Shown one piece after another: positions 11,985 through 25,200 of a DNA stretch of 60,000 nt; position 1 is the first letter of the stretch; each line of letters begins with the position of its first letter. Source of the DNA: Liolophura sinensis (lineage: Eukaryota > Mollusca > Polyplacophora > Chitonida > Chitonidae). The position numbers and the translations under genes were made by a program. The stretch covers positions 7,499,338 through 7,559,337 of the forward strand of contig NC_088302.1 of NCBI RefSeq assembly GCF_032854445.1. The letters are read 5' to 3'. Under the pieces are notes generated by a model that did no database searches, was not told the DNA's origin, and saw only the letters and a list, made by a program, of their open reading frames with translations.

Positions 11985-12200
11985 ACCTTTCCATCGCAGA
12001 GAGAACCTTTCCACCGGGGAGAAAAGGTTTGCACCATGGAGAAAAGGTTTGCACTAAGGAGAAAAGGTTTGCAGCATAGAGAAAAGGTTTAGAGCGCGGA
12101 GAAAAGGATTACAGCGGGAAAAAACCTTCGCGCCGCGGTGAACAGGTTTACAACCCGGAGAAAAGTTTATAGCTCTGAGAAAAGGATTACAGCGCGGAAG
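11985..12200 (+). repeat. 20-bp minisatellite, about ten diverged units
   Basis: The core is GAGAAAAGGTTTGCA followed by five variable bases. It lies in the spacer just inside the left arm of the inverted duplication and upstream of copy A exon 1. No gene is seen between 11,645 and 13,120. Confidence 0.75.
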
Positions 12201-13120
12201 AAGACATTTTTTGTTGTTTGTCGTCGTTTATAGTTTATATAAAAATCACTTTAAAATTTTTGTTCTTACTGATAATTGTTTAATTGTAAAATACAACAAT
12301 CATCGCGAATCAGTAAAAAATGTTTGAAATTTGGGATTGAACTAACAGGCCAAAGTACAAAACTGACGCTAAATATCGCAATATCGTATTGCCCTATCAT
12401 TGGAAAGCCAGTTCATGTAGAGGTAACCGCAGCTCGACAAATGTATCGAACACACCGCTTTCTACGCAGTCCGCGTTCTAAATAATGACGGCTACATCTG
12501 CATTTTCCCTTTTTAAAACTTCAGTTTATTTAACTTCCAAATTGGTAGATTTGGCTTTGGTCTGTATGAACTCGCTTATACAAGTACAACAAAAGTGCAC
12601 TTTAAAATCAGGAATGTTGTCGACGAACCAAATGATGAAAATGCGACTCACATTTCACACTCTGCGAGAATTATTATTCTTTTAAACGTACAACGTAATA
12701 GCCCAGGGGGGTTTCTTTCCATAAATATCCGTCTTATTTAACGTGTACATGTCTATAAAAAAGTAACTTTCTTCAGATAATGCGGTTTCAAATCAGCTGG
12801 CATATGCAATTGCCCTCACAGATCAGTGTGAGCTTGTGATGTTAATACATTTATAGCTACTGTGAATCTCCAACACAGCCGTATGACTACCCACAACACA
12901 AAGCTCCACACTTCGTGCGCGTCACATATACTTTAGTCACACAGACAGAGTTAAACTGGTTTAGATGCAAACGTGGCTTTGTGACAATTTTTCGTAGCCC
13001 GTGCAAACGCACGGCGAGGGGTACTTCATCTTGTTTATTTCCCCCTGCTAGCGACGTGGCTGTATAATAGATTCAGGGCCAGTTTTGCTGCATTCTGGAA
13101 TTTGACTTGTTGAGGCAACG

Positions 13121-13289
13121 ATGACGGAGCCAAGAGAGCTCAACAGTAAAACAGAAGGTGGAAAGTGTGAAGAATCCGCCCATGAAACTTGGGCAAACAC
13201 TGTGGATTTTCTCTTCGCAACTCTAGGGTTTGCCATAGGACTTGGAAATATCTGGCGGTTTCCATACGTGTGCTACCGAAATGGCGGAG
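13121..13289 (+). CDS. Copy A exon 1: start codon, N-terminus and TM1
   Basis: ATG at 13,121 opens 56 codons ending in phase 1 at a GTGAGT donor. A short polar N-terminus leads into [20 protein letters not shown] and then [13 protein letters not shown]. This is the TM1 unwound segment that forms substrate and Na+ sites in SLC6 proteins. The next exon (27,807) completes the Gly codon and continues FLIPY. Intron 1 is 14.5 kb. No upstream in-frame ATG is needed. Confidence 0.9.
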
Positions 13290-16200
13290 GTGAGTGCATG
13301 GGTTGTTTTGAAGATTCAATATTTCGTAAACGTACGCAGATTTTTCGACTGGAAGGAATTTTCCGAAATTTCTGTGGAATTTTCCAAAGGAATCCGTCAA
13401 AATTGCATAGATTATATAGTGTGTATCTAGATGATGTAATTCATGTATTTATTTGACTGTTGTTAAATAATAATGGGTGAGAAGAAAACAGATTGCCGGG
13501 AAAAAACACCGACTATTGACAAGTTATTTTACGTTATTTTATATTTAAGTTAAAGTGAAGTCATTTTATGTCGTACGCAGTATGGTACAATTCTAGTAGT
13601 CGTGAATGTGGTGTCTGGGCGACACTTGTTGTTTAGGTATGATAATATCAAGTCTCAGTTGTTCTATACAGGCCAGTGCGTCTTTGAACATTCCAGTAGG
13701 CTGTGAGTACATGCATGCTTCTCTCTTAACAGAAGCTTCTATATTTATTTATAACTTACTAACAATGTACTTGGCTCCGTCCTGGGTGATAAAGGAAAAG
13801 ACCGAATAAATGTAATAAAAGTAGGCAACAACAGAAAGGCCATTGAAAACTGTCTTTAGAAACATGTTTTTTTTTTTTGCACTGAAGTAAATGCAGTCAG
13901 ATGTTTCAAATGTAAGGTGGACTTTATGAACCACAATGACACGGACATGGTGCTCATCACATTTTATCTTTATGTTTGCCAACATGCGAGTTAAGTATTT
14001 AAATAGTCTTTTGACTGTGAGTAATTCCGACAATAAAACTGTGCTTAGAATGGGAAAAACTTCCTAAACCTACCTAAACATCAGCAAAATGGTTCATAAA
14101 GCCCACCATAGAAACATTTTAAAAAAGTATATAACACTGGTGTAAAAAAAAAGAAAGGCTTGTGATTTATGTCTTGATATAGAGTGTAGGATGTGGGCAA
14201 ACATATAAAAGTACACAAAAGTTTCTGGGCTTTCTTCTTGGGGTGTAAAAATATCTTGAATCCACAGTTTTCGTAAAGCTCCAGCTGTCAGATCGGAAAT
14301 TGATGAGCCTGCTCTGATGACGTCAACGGTAATAGCTGTGAAAACAACTTTTGGGAGGAGAAAGGGCATCCTAAGCTGGTGCCGAGTTCCCAGTTCATCC
14401 ATGACGACTTATCCGAATATTCCCGAGCATTGACAAGATAATATATGCATCAAAAATAAAAACGAAAGCCCAAAGACTGTGAAATGGGCCTATTGCTTTT
14501 TCTTCTATTTTATTTTTAATTGTAACTAATGACCAGTTGTCTAGTACAATTAATTGGTCTTCTCCACCCACAAAGGGCCTATCAGTTATTCTGTCTGTAA
14601 TAGAGGACTCGGCCTATCTCATTATGATATTACTTTAAAGAGAATGCATTGCACCAGAACATTCATATTATGATATACTGTAAGACATTGTTCGACATTT
14701 TTGCTCTACAGCTAAGTCATTACCATTTCTGTTTGTTCGGTTAGTGTGAGCATGAAAATCTTCATTATTTGTATGTGGCAACGGATCAAGGCAACATATC
14801 GTAATGGAATAGGCCTACATGTTTTGATCCTTACACTGTATAGTTGTATATCAACAGTACAAATATGGCAAGGACACATAAAATACATGTACAATCTGTC
14901 AACCGTTTTTCGATCTTTTAAGAATTATGTCAAAATGTTCATCACATATAGCAAACATAATTAACAGCTCATTCCACAATTTAAGAGATAACTTTTTCAA
15001 CGGATCATGAAAAACTTTGTATAATAAGTTTGTTGGCATTTACGCTATTAGGAATATCAATTATTGGGCAGTAATCCACGGGGCCAAGCAGTGCTACACA
15101 TAATTTTCAGAGGTAGTGCGGTACTCGCTACTTTTCCAAGAGAGGGAGTACTGGGTAAGCCTACCGCAGTAGGCCTACACATTTTTTGAAAACACTTCAC
15201 TGTTTTCGGTCCCCAGCAATACATCTGGAATATGTGAAGTTGATAGAGTGAAGCTGGTTGAGAAAATCGAAAGACATGCATGTGCATACATGTATAGGCC
15301 TACATACAGACCTACTGGTACAGAGATTCTTGTAGTTACATATAGGACTACAAGTATATGTATGTACATGTCGAATGCCCAGAATTACGGCTTGTCATAA
15401 TGTGCTAGAATAAATTATTTCAGCTCTTCCTTACGAGGAATGGATGTGAATGACGCTCATAGGCCCACATTTGTTTATTACACCTCAACCTGAAGTCCTA
15501 CTGGGTTTATTCCTATAACTCACTCACTGACAACTTTACTTTTTCATTTTGTTTTGATAGCAGGAGTTGCAATATTATTTCATTCTACTGAAACTTGCCT
15601 GATGCGACTGGTAATTTTCTGTCGAAACATTTCTGCATACATGAACAATTGCCATTTTGGGCCAAAACACTAGCTGGCTCGTGATCGTTGCATTTCGTTG
15701 AACTAGAGTATCTCCTCAGAAATCACCGACACATTTACAAGTTGGAAACTGGACCCTCGATGACACTTTACGATAGCACAAATAACAGACGATCGGTGTA
15801 GAATTAAAGCCACGCAGTGGAAGCGATATTAGAATGATTTAATGCAGTGCAGTGGCAGAACTTGCTGTACAGTAACCCAAATGACCATTTTTTAGCCCTT
15901 CCTACATCAAACACTAGAGAATGTAACAAATACAAATATTACCTTAGTCATTCTCCATGACTACGGGTACATGAGCCTTTTCTGTAACCTCCAGTTTCTG
16001 AAAACTAACGCGTCGTGGAGAGCGTAGCGCATGTAAAATACTTTGAAGATATACTTTCGATTGTGACAGAACCGTTTACTTCAAATCTCGCATGTACACT
16101 ATAGCTTTCAGGAATTTAAGCGTACACAGAAAGTCATCCCTGTTCAGTACGCTCTATTTTAATTTTTACGCCTGCATGCCGCTTATCTGTAGCACTGGGG

Positions 16201-19200
16201 TCAAGGACAAATGGCATATTCGCCGTCTGAAAACTTCCACATTCGTTTTATTCACCATTTTGGTGACTAACAAAGCGCTCGGTTGCCGTAGGGTGGGCCT
16301 AAATATTATTAGGAGCTGTTAAATACATGAACGTAGGCTATCTTGCATGGTGTAAATCTATTCGCTACATACGCTATCACGGGCAAAGTACCTACTGGTA
16401 TGTGACATTTACTGTCTCAATCCTCAAAAAGCTCAAACGCATTTGATAACTTTTCGTGACTCTAACGAAACAAATAATAAGGCAAAGTACGACTCTAAAC
16501 ACAATTAAATCTTTTATTCAATGCATAATCATAACAGTTAATCCCGACAAACCAATGAAGAAAACATCACGAAAGGAAGCTAATATTTGAACATAACACA
16601 CGGTCTATTTCGTTAAGCGCACTGACATGTCGTACTTGTGTGAAACTACTTCCGGCAAATTTCTTCACACTTTTTCATGCCTCTGGCGATTCTCACCAAT
16701 AGGCCTATAAAAAAATGGCATATCTTTCATCATTTTCCTTAAAACAATATTCTTCGTTTCATAGTACTTTTTCATGCATCTTTAAGTAAAAAATCGAGGC
16801 AATATTACTCAAACGTGGACTTTGAAAAGAAGAGGCAAACCAAATACACACTGCTGGCATGCCCAAGAGTTTATGGGAAGAAGAAAGCCAAGCGTGTAAT
16901 GTAGCTCCGAGGCATGCCAAATAGAACATAACCAGACTGTGTTGAGGGAATCCTGAATTGCACGCCCGTCAAATGACAGTTGCACTTCAAAAAATATTCT
17001 GTTGAATTGGAAATGCTGAACGGAGTGAATGACAAGGTGAAAGAAATCTGATTGTCCTTCCGCACGCTGCACATCCTGTAGTGGTAGACGTTGGGATCTA
17101 TCGAACACTAGAAAGCAGGGTGGGTATCGGATGGTTTTATGTTTAATACAGTACTCTGGTTGAGATAGTTGTGCCAGTGGATTTGTTAACTATTGGGAGT
17201 GAGTGAGTGAGTGCTTGGGGTTTAACGTCATACTCAACAATTTTTCAGTCATATGACGACGAAGGAATCATTAGGGTGCATGTACGTGTAATGTACCTCC
17301 TTGTAGCAGGACGGATTTCCACCGCTCTTTTATTTAGTGCTGCTTCACTGAGACGACTTACCGCAGGCAAGTAGGCCGCCCCGCCCGAGCCATTATACTG
17401 ATACGGGTCAACCAGTCGTTGCACTATCCCCTTCATGCTGAACGCCAAGCGAGGAAGTTACAACTTCCTCTTTTAAAGTCTTAGGTGTGACTCGATCAAG
17501 GATTGATCCTGGATCTACCGGTCCAGAAGCGGGCGCTCTACCAACTGTGCTATCCGGGCCGGTAACTATTGGGAGAGTCCTTAACCTGCTCAAGGCGGTT
17601 CTGTTGAGAGTTGTCCTATTGAATAGGAATAGTTATCAGTTGTCTGCACTGACTGTGGACTAAACACTACGTTAAACACTAGCGTTTTGAACGAGGAAAC
17701 TGACATTGGAAGCCGGACACCGTACACACACACACACAAAAACAATCAACAATTCATGACTGCATGACATGAGGCAGTAAAAAAAACTTATGCACAAATG
17801 CAACTGGTGCTGACCCAGAAAAACTTGGTAAAAAAGTCCCCACCTTCGAATATAACACTACAGGTCAAAAGTAGCCTATTTGTCGACAAAACAAACGCTG
17901 GTTACTTTTGCGATAAATTTTGTGTCAACATTACATGTAAAACGAAAATGTGAAAGGTGATTTATGATCGCAACAAAAGATTAAATAGTGTTAAGCTGTG
18001 TATATACCGATAATTTCCACCATACATGTAGCCCCAAAAACCCGAGAATACATGGCAAATAAGAGGGATTGAGCAAGACATTTCGTCATTGACGTCTTCA
18101 TGGTTACAAGGGCCCTAAGCCACGCCCACTTCTGGCACGATATATCACAACTATGTCCAATAACGAAATGTTTACAAACCAAACCAACTCAAGATTTAAA
18201 TTTAAACTTAAAATGACAATTTTCTGGATTTTGTGCTCACACAAGTCCCCCATTGCAAATCACTAATATGTGTACTCAGATATTATCAATGAATACCACA
18301 TATAAGAACATATGTTGTTGAGCCCATGATTTGGTTGTATACACAATGCATACTTCAATGACTGTAAGGTTATTAAATTTACAGTAGCGATTATGTAGAA
18401 CTAAGCAGTGCTCATAACATTATATTGGGCCATAAATAAAATACCAATAAATGTGCTATTGAACAGAAAAACAATATCACACCCACAGCAACATTTTTAC
18501 ATCATTTACTAATATATTTCATTTACTAATATCTTTGGGCATATGGAGCAGCTCAGCAATGTGCACCTAATTTCCTACACTGTATTTATTCTATTCTATT
18601 TATTCGATAGGTGTTTTACGCCGTACTCAAGAATATTTCACATATACGACAGCGGCCAGCATTATGGTGGGTGGAAACCTAGCAGAGTCCGGGGGAAACC
18701 CACGACCATCCGCAGGTTGCTTGCAGACCTTCCCACGTACGACCAGAGAGGAAGACAGCATGACCTGGACTTGAACTCACAGCGACCGCATTGGTGAGAG
18801 ACTCCTGGGTCATTACGCTGCGCTAGCGCGCTAACCAACTGAGCCACGGAGGCTATATACTATGTAAATATACCTATCATACCTAATATACCTAATACAC
18901 CTAGGGCTGACTAACATAAACTCTAGCTCAGAGCTCTTAGCCCAGTGAGGGCTGACTAACATAAGCTCTAGCTCAAAGCTCTTTGACAGCTCAGTGAGGG
19001 CTGACTAACATAAGTTCCAGCTCAGAGCTCTTAGCCCAGCAACGGCTGACTAGCATAAGCTCCAGCTCAGAGCTCTTAGCCCAACGAGGGCTGACTAGCA
19101 TAAACTCTAGCTCAAAGCTCTTAGCCCTGCGAGGGCTGACCTATCATAAACTCTAGCTCAGAGTTCTTGGCCCAGCGAGGGCAGACTAGCATATGCTCTG

Positions 19201-22200
19201 GCTCAGAGCTCTTAGCCCAGCGAGGGTTGACTAACATAAACTTTAGCTCAAAGCTCTTAGCCCTGCGAGGGCTGACCTATTATAAACTCTAGCTCAGAGC
19301 TCTTAGCCCAGTGAGGGCAGACTAGCATATGCTCTGGCTCAGAGCTCTTAGCTCAGCGAGGGCTGACTAGCATAAACTCTAGCTCAAAGCTCTTAGCCCT
19401 ACGAGGGCTGACCTATCATAAACTCTAGCACAGAGCTCTTAGCCCAGCGAGCGCCGACTTGCATAATCTCCGGCTCAGGGCTCTTAGCCGAGCGAGGGCT
19501 GACCTTCATAAGCTCTTGCTCAGAGCTCTTAGCCCAGCGAGGGCTGACTAACATAAGCTCCAGCTCATAGCTCTTAGCGAAGGGGGCGCCGACTAGCATA
19601 AGCTCCGGTTCGGAGCTCTAAGCCCAGCGAAGGCTAACCTAGCATAAGCTCTGGCTCAGGGATCTTAGCCCAGTGAAGACCGATTAAAACCAGTACAAAT
19701 TTTATCTATATAAAGAAGTTAAATGTATTCAAAGTGTGGGGTTCAAAAACACCCAAAACGAAGGTGACAAGTCAGCTGAGTTAGCCCAACAATATATGTA
19801 CTTAATATCTCAGACTACTGTCTGCATAGGGATCTTTGTGCTTGGCATAAAACAGATAAGGGTGTCCTGATATAGGTTGTGTAACAGTTAGATGACCATC
19901 TCCCTAATGTTTTAGTGGTGATCCTCAAGTCTTGCATAACTAGCTTCAGTAGAAGTTCTTATCTTAATGGAGTGACCACTGTATTTCGTTTACTAATAGC
20001 CTGCTTTGATGAGAACAGCTTTCAGCTTGCAAATGAAAAAAACCCTCGACAATGGAATTCTTCTATTAACTGTGAAAAAAGATTGGATATCATAACATGT
20101 AGGTTTGGCAGAGATGTATTTCTTCATTAAATGAAGTGGGCATGGAGGTTTGTTTTGTACAAAAGACATTAATAGTTATCCCCATTCGGAATGGATCAGC
20201 GTTTGAAGCTCTGAGCTCGACAAATATAATGCTTGAATCTTCACTAAAAGACATGTCCTGACGACACATGGCTGAGTTTGGGTTAAACGATTCCGTTTCA
20301 CTGGTAAACTCCCCATAACGTAGAAATCCAAAGAAAGCTTGGGAGCGTGTTGCTTGATTTAATAAGTCAATGTAAGAGGAGAAGCATTCACCATGTAGGA
20401 CTGAGCATATTTGTTTAAAATAGGGTATATAATAGGAACTTGGTGTTGATTTGAAACAGCCTGGGATTTCTTAATTCCTATTCATATGGATTCAAACCTA
20501 GTGTATTTATACGAACAATCCTATAATGGATTTGCAACTCCTGATTTCATGTAGCAAAATCTGCCTAGTAAACTTTTATTGTAGAAAACGGCAATTTAAG
20601 TTTAGATGAGGAGCCTGCCACACAGTCACTAAGTAAACCTTCAATAATCGGTCAACGGTTACTCATATTACATGGTACTCTGTTCATGTTTAAGAATGTG
20701 ACAAATGTCTTCAGACCTTGCACATACGAACTTCTTGTTTTAGGGTCAATAGCATAGTCCCAGAACTTGTGAACATCATTTTTAAGTCTAAAGCAGGATC
20801 ACTTCCTAGTATGGAGGATATGGAGTCTTGTCTGCCATAAGGACAAACTCTCGGAACTTCCTCATCACACCCTAAATTACCCCACAACATTCCAACTACT
20901 ACCATAGGAAACAGTTCCAAAACCTTCCCTGAAACCAATGGCTTCCAAAACACCCACCAAATCCCATTTTTCATGAGGCATCAGTGGGCAATAACACAGG
21001 TGAGCTTTGGTCTATGACAAGGGAGACTCCATTCCACTGGGAAAGGAATCTTGTCCACATGCCCAAGTCCTTCCTACAACCCGCCGTGACAGTCTGTGAT
21101 GTAACTCCTTAAAAAAACGAGCAAGAGCCAGAGGATGTGATATAAAACTTCTTCCTGGGCAAAGAACATGCATGGCATAATTTAAATGGCCTAACAGTAC
21201 CAAGAGTTTTCGTTTTGTACATTTATGTTTATTAATGAGAGAGAGCCACCAAGGCTGGAAATCCGGTCGATATTTTCCTTCCACAATCTGGCTTCAAATT
21301 TCTCAGAGTCCAAAATAATCCCCAAGTATACGATCTCTATACACGGCCCAATAGTTTTGCTGGGAGACAATGTCATATTTAACAACTGACAAATATGTCA
21401 ACTTTTGTGCATGGTTTCCTTTGCCTTAACTACAGGGTTATCCGGACTAAGGAAATCCTCCAGCAAGTGTAGAAATATTTGACACCATAGTTATGTGTTG
21501 CTAATCCAACAAGTCGCACAAGCTAATGTATCAAACAAAACTGGGTGTGAACAAATGCCACTGGTCTGGGCGGATAGGAATGTGTTTGAATGCATCGTTC
21601 ACATCTGTTTTGCACATCCGAGTACCACAGTCCCATTGTTGAAAAATAGCGATTGCATTATCAGTTTTAACGTATGATAGTTTTAACGGGGCTATAGCCC
21701 CCCTCCATTTTGGGGCTAGACTCTGTGGAGATCTGGAGAAAATATTTATCACGTGAATAAACAGAACTTTAACACAGGTTCAGACAAGCCAAAACAAAGA
21801 TAACTCAATTTTAATCTGCGCTAGTCCTCACGAATTTCAGTCCTTTTTCGACTTTTTATGTTGTTTAGTTTTCATGCACTCTGGCAGAATCGTTCATCGT
21901 TTGCGTGCGCCTGCTTTGCTCTTGTGGTACACAGCGTAAGTATACATTGCACTGGTGGCAAGAAGTGAGTTATGCACTTTTGTGTGTACTTAGAATCACC
22001 ATGTAATCATACATGGCGACGCTAATATCGTTTTCGTAAATGTAATAAATGAGAACCGATCTTCAGCTATCATAGCAGACGGCACGACTAAATTAAATGT
22101 CAAATATAGGATGAGTAGTAAAAACGAAATTCGCGGACCGCCGTCTCTATTGATTGGAACATACTGTTTTAATATTTCTCAAAAAAAAGAGATAAAGTCG

Positions 22201-25200
22201 TTGGGACAAGGAATTAAACACTTACTAATTTAATTTACAAACGGACAATTTTCGTGTTATATGGAGGTGACAAGAACATGTGATCAGGAGATGAAATCAT
22301 TCCGCATGCTTTAAAAAGTGGTATATAATAGCAAGCAATAGCAATAGCGAGCGAAGTGTCCAAATAACGAATTTTATTTCTACTTACCATAAACAGTAAT
22401 TACAAAACTGACGCTAGGCGATACATGATTCAATATTTCGATTTTAATTTTTAAGATTGATAAGGAATCTACGATTAGACATATGTATTCAGAAATAATG
22501 TCTATTAAAGAACGGCTGAATATAAGATTTGAGGGCAAAGTTAAAACAAGTTCATTGTACAACAATTTAATGAAATTAACAAGATAAGAAGTCGTTACTT
22601 TTAACTGCACATAAAGTGCAAACAGTCGAGCAATTATTTAGAAAAAAAATATAAACGATACAGAATGTATGATAAGACTATTTACATAGGGTGAAAAACA
22701 TTGTTATTAATATTTATACTGTTGCATAACATGTCCATCGAGACGATACTGATGAGCTGGATCTGGAAGAAATAGCCATTGGTAGAAACACAAGTCGGCA
22801 GTCAGTGTTTTCCGGACGTTCCTAATCTGCGCAGCTGATTCCTGGTGTTTACTCACTTGTACACCTAAATTTTAATTGTTTGTACCCAAGTGCAAAAAAA
22901 AAAAAAAAAGAAAAAATGCTGAGTTGACTGAGTACAGCGTTAACTACAAAAAGTACACTGAAGTTCTTGACTCCCCCCTCCCCAAGAGAAAACAGATGCA
23001 CGGTGTGATAAAAGATGCCTTTTGGCAATGGAATTTTTGTCATTCTGTAAGTGCGAGGTTGTATCTTCAACCGTTAAGGACCCTGGAGCTTCTGAGGCCT
23101 AGGAGGCCCCTGGGCCCTCGCATAGTTTGGCTGTGAAATGCAATAGTGAATGATGCTTTGGGAGAGACAAAATAGTACAGATAACTGAGGTACTTATCTA
23201 GTTGGCAAAAATAGGGTGCAGATTTTTTGAAGCCAATCTGGACATGTCAGCTCTGGCAGCTAATCTGAGTGACCGTTACCCGGCTCAGTTCAGTGAAGAC
23301 AGTGGCATCAAACCTTCGGGTTGAGTACAAAAAACTACCTTCTAGATACATATACAAACGGTTCTAATCACCACCAAGTTAATTTTGTTTTAATTTAAAT
23401 TAAATAAAGGCGGAGGGATCAGTCTTTAGTGAATCCAGCGCAATAACGTTGACAGTTAAAACATGTAAAACTGAATCGACACTCTGTTTCGGGGGTTGAT
23501 TTGGTGTTATGAAATAACATACATCGGTATCACGGGCATTTGGCCACAGACCCCCATTCATTTTCCATAAGCGACAATGTTAACGTTTAGCGCTGTAGCT
23601 CAGCCCCAAACATTCCGTGGCCAATAAGCTTTGGTGCATACCTGGCCCAGCCTGTGAGAAAGAAGCCATAAAAATCTTGACATTGGTTGACAGTCAAAAT
23701 CTGGACCTTTCTAAGCCGGCTGCTGGGAGGGGTGCCTAGCAACGCCAAGGGGACGTCACCCGCAGCCTCATCACCACCTGTCTCCTTGTGTCCTCTCGCC
23801 CAGAATTTCAAACTTTTATCAGTAAAACTCATACCTGCCTAAAGCTGAGACAATTTTCATCATTTTGATACCAGGCATGCACCTGTACACCAAAAAACGG
23901 CAGGCTGGGAGCAAAAAAAGACTTTACACCCTAAAATACACAGAATTACATTTCTCCCGAAAAACGGAAGCTCTAATGGAGGTCTGTGTCCCTTTATGTG
24001 CTCACAAAGTGTGTGCCTCTGCTGCTTACGATTAGTATGCGCATGTCACAATCAGCAGTTCTTACACTATGGACTATCCTATCAGTGTGGCAGAGATTAT
24101 TGGCCCGTATTTGTTCGGAGCTCAGACAAGACTTCACGAACTTGATGGCTTCTGTACACGCTGGGCTGTTGTTGGAATTCATTTTTAAATACCGTATTGT
24201 TAACCCGTCTTCAGATTTATTCCCTGCTTGAAAAAAATATCTGTCAAAAAAACGGGTGGACGGGTCGCTGGCTAAGCCCCTGACCGGCAGACATAGGCCA
24301 GCTCTTCCCTTGGAAATTCACAACATAATCTTGTCATGGCTTCTTGGCACGCTGCCTAACACTGCTAGATGGTGTCGGACACTTGGTAACACGGTGGTCT
24401 CCCTTGCAAATATGGGCAAATTGGCACCAGGAGAGCGAGCATTCGCGATGGCTAAATGGATTGCAGATTTCTTTCCCTTGGTGGAAAACACGATTTGAAT
24501 ATGTGGAGTCCACATTGTGGAATAATCTATTTGGGCTGACTTCGTAAGATTGTATGTCCGGACAGTACTTTGATGAACGAACCACATCGGAGCAGATCTT
24601 GCAGGCAAACAATATAGTGAACAGTTTATTGTCTCTTACAGATCAATCAGTCAGAATGAGGTATTGTTCAAGAAGTGCAGCGGATCGGGCGGAAAACAAC
24701 TTGTGACAGTCATAGAATGTACTGCCATTAAAGCGCGAACTCATCTAAATAATATCACGCATGTAAGCATCAAGTTCCTACTTTCTGTAAGGATAAGTTC
24801 CACACATAATGTTCTTATAGATAGGAAAGGCAGATATAAATTCTCCAATTGTCAGTGCCTTGTTTAACCGTTTGTCATTAGCTGGTTTTAGTTGAAATTC
24901 AACACCATCTTCCATGACTTGTCTTGCACCCGCAATCCCAGGGCAGTGTTGAAAAGGCAACAACAACAACGCCAAATTACCGTTCCTACCTTCGATTATG
25001 TTTTCACGGAAGTTTGATGGTACTGTTTCAACGTGCGGAAGTGACTCTGAAGACCACATACCTGAGACTCTGAGATGGAACCTGCAGACAACATACTTTT
25101 GCCACGTTTGGCTGGCACAGGATGCTCGGCGGCGAGGTTAGGATTTTGCGGACGTGCAACTTATATCGTAAATAAACAGAAAACAAGTGATATCACAAAA

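Larger units (their letters stand above)
19815..25059 (-). mobile_element. Decayed DIRS-type tyrosine-recombinase retrotransposon in copy A intron 1
   Basis: Minus-strand remnants occur in the order gag, RT/RNase H, tyrosine recombinase, which is the DIRS layout. Each domain has frame breaks. The stretch 21.75-24.3 kb has no recognisable element coding sequence and includes another dispersed repeat (23,560-23,990), so nested insertion is likely. I did not identify the terminal or internal complementary repeats of the family. Confidence 0.75.

Noticed and set aside
13063-13069. TATA-like TATAATA 52 bp upstream of the copy A ATG
   Set aside because: It is too close to the start codon and too common in AT-rich DNA to call a promoter without transcript start data.
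14094-14402. 102-codon minus-strand frame
   Set aside because: Composition is intron-like and no known motif is visible.
16809-17108. Minus-strand frame with a weak resemblance to an extracellular (ZP-like) segment
   Set aside because: No cysteine pattern, splice context or start supports it. Resemblance is too weak.
17500-17562. Functional tRNA gene
   Set aside because: The tRNA-like sequence has degenerate box A/B and continues into a SINE body with target duplications, so it is a SINE head.
19399-19599. Open frame of 66 codons on the minus strand
   Set aside because: It is a by-product of the 45-bp minisatellite, whose length is a multiple of three.
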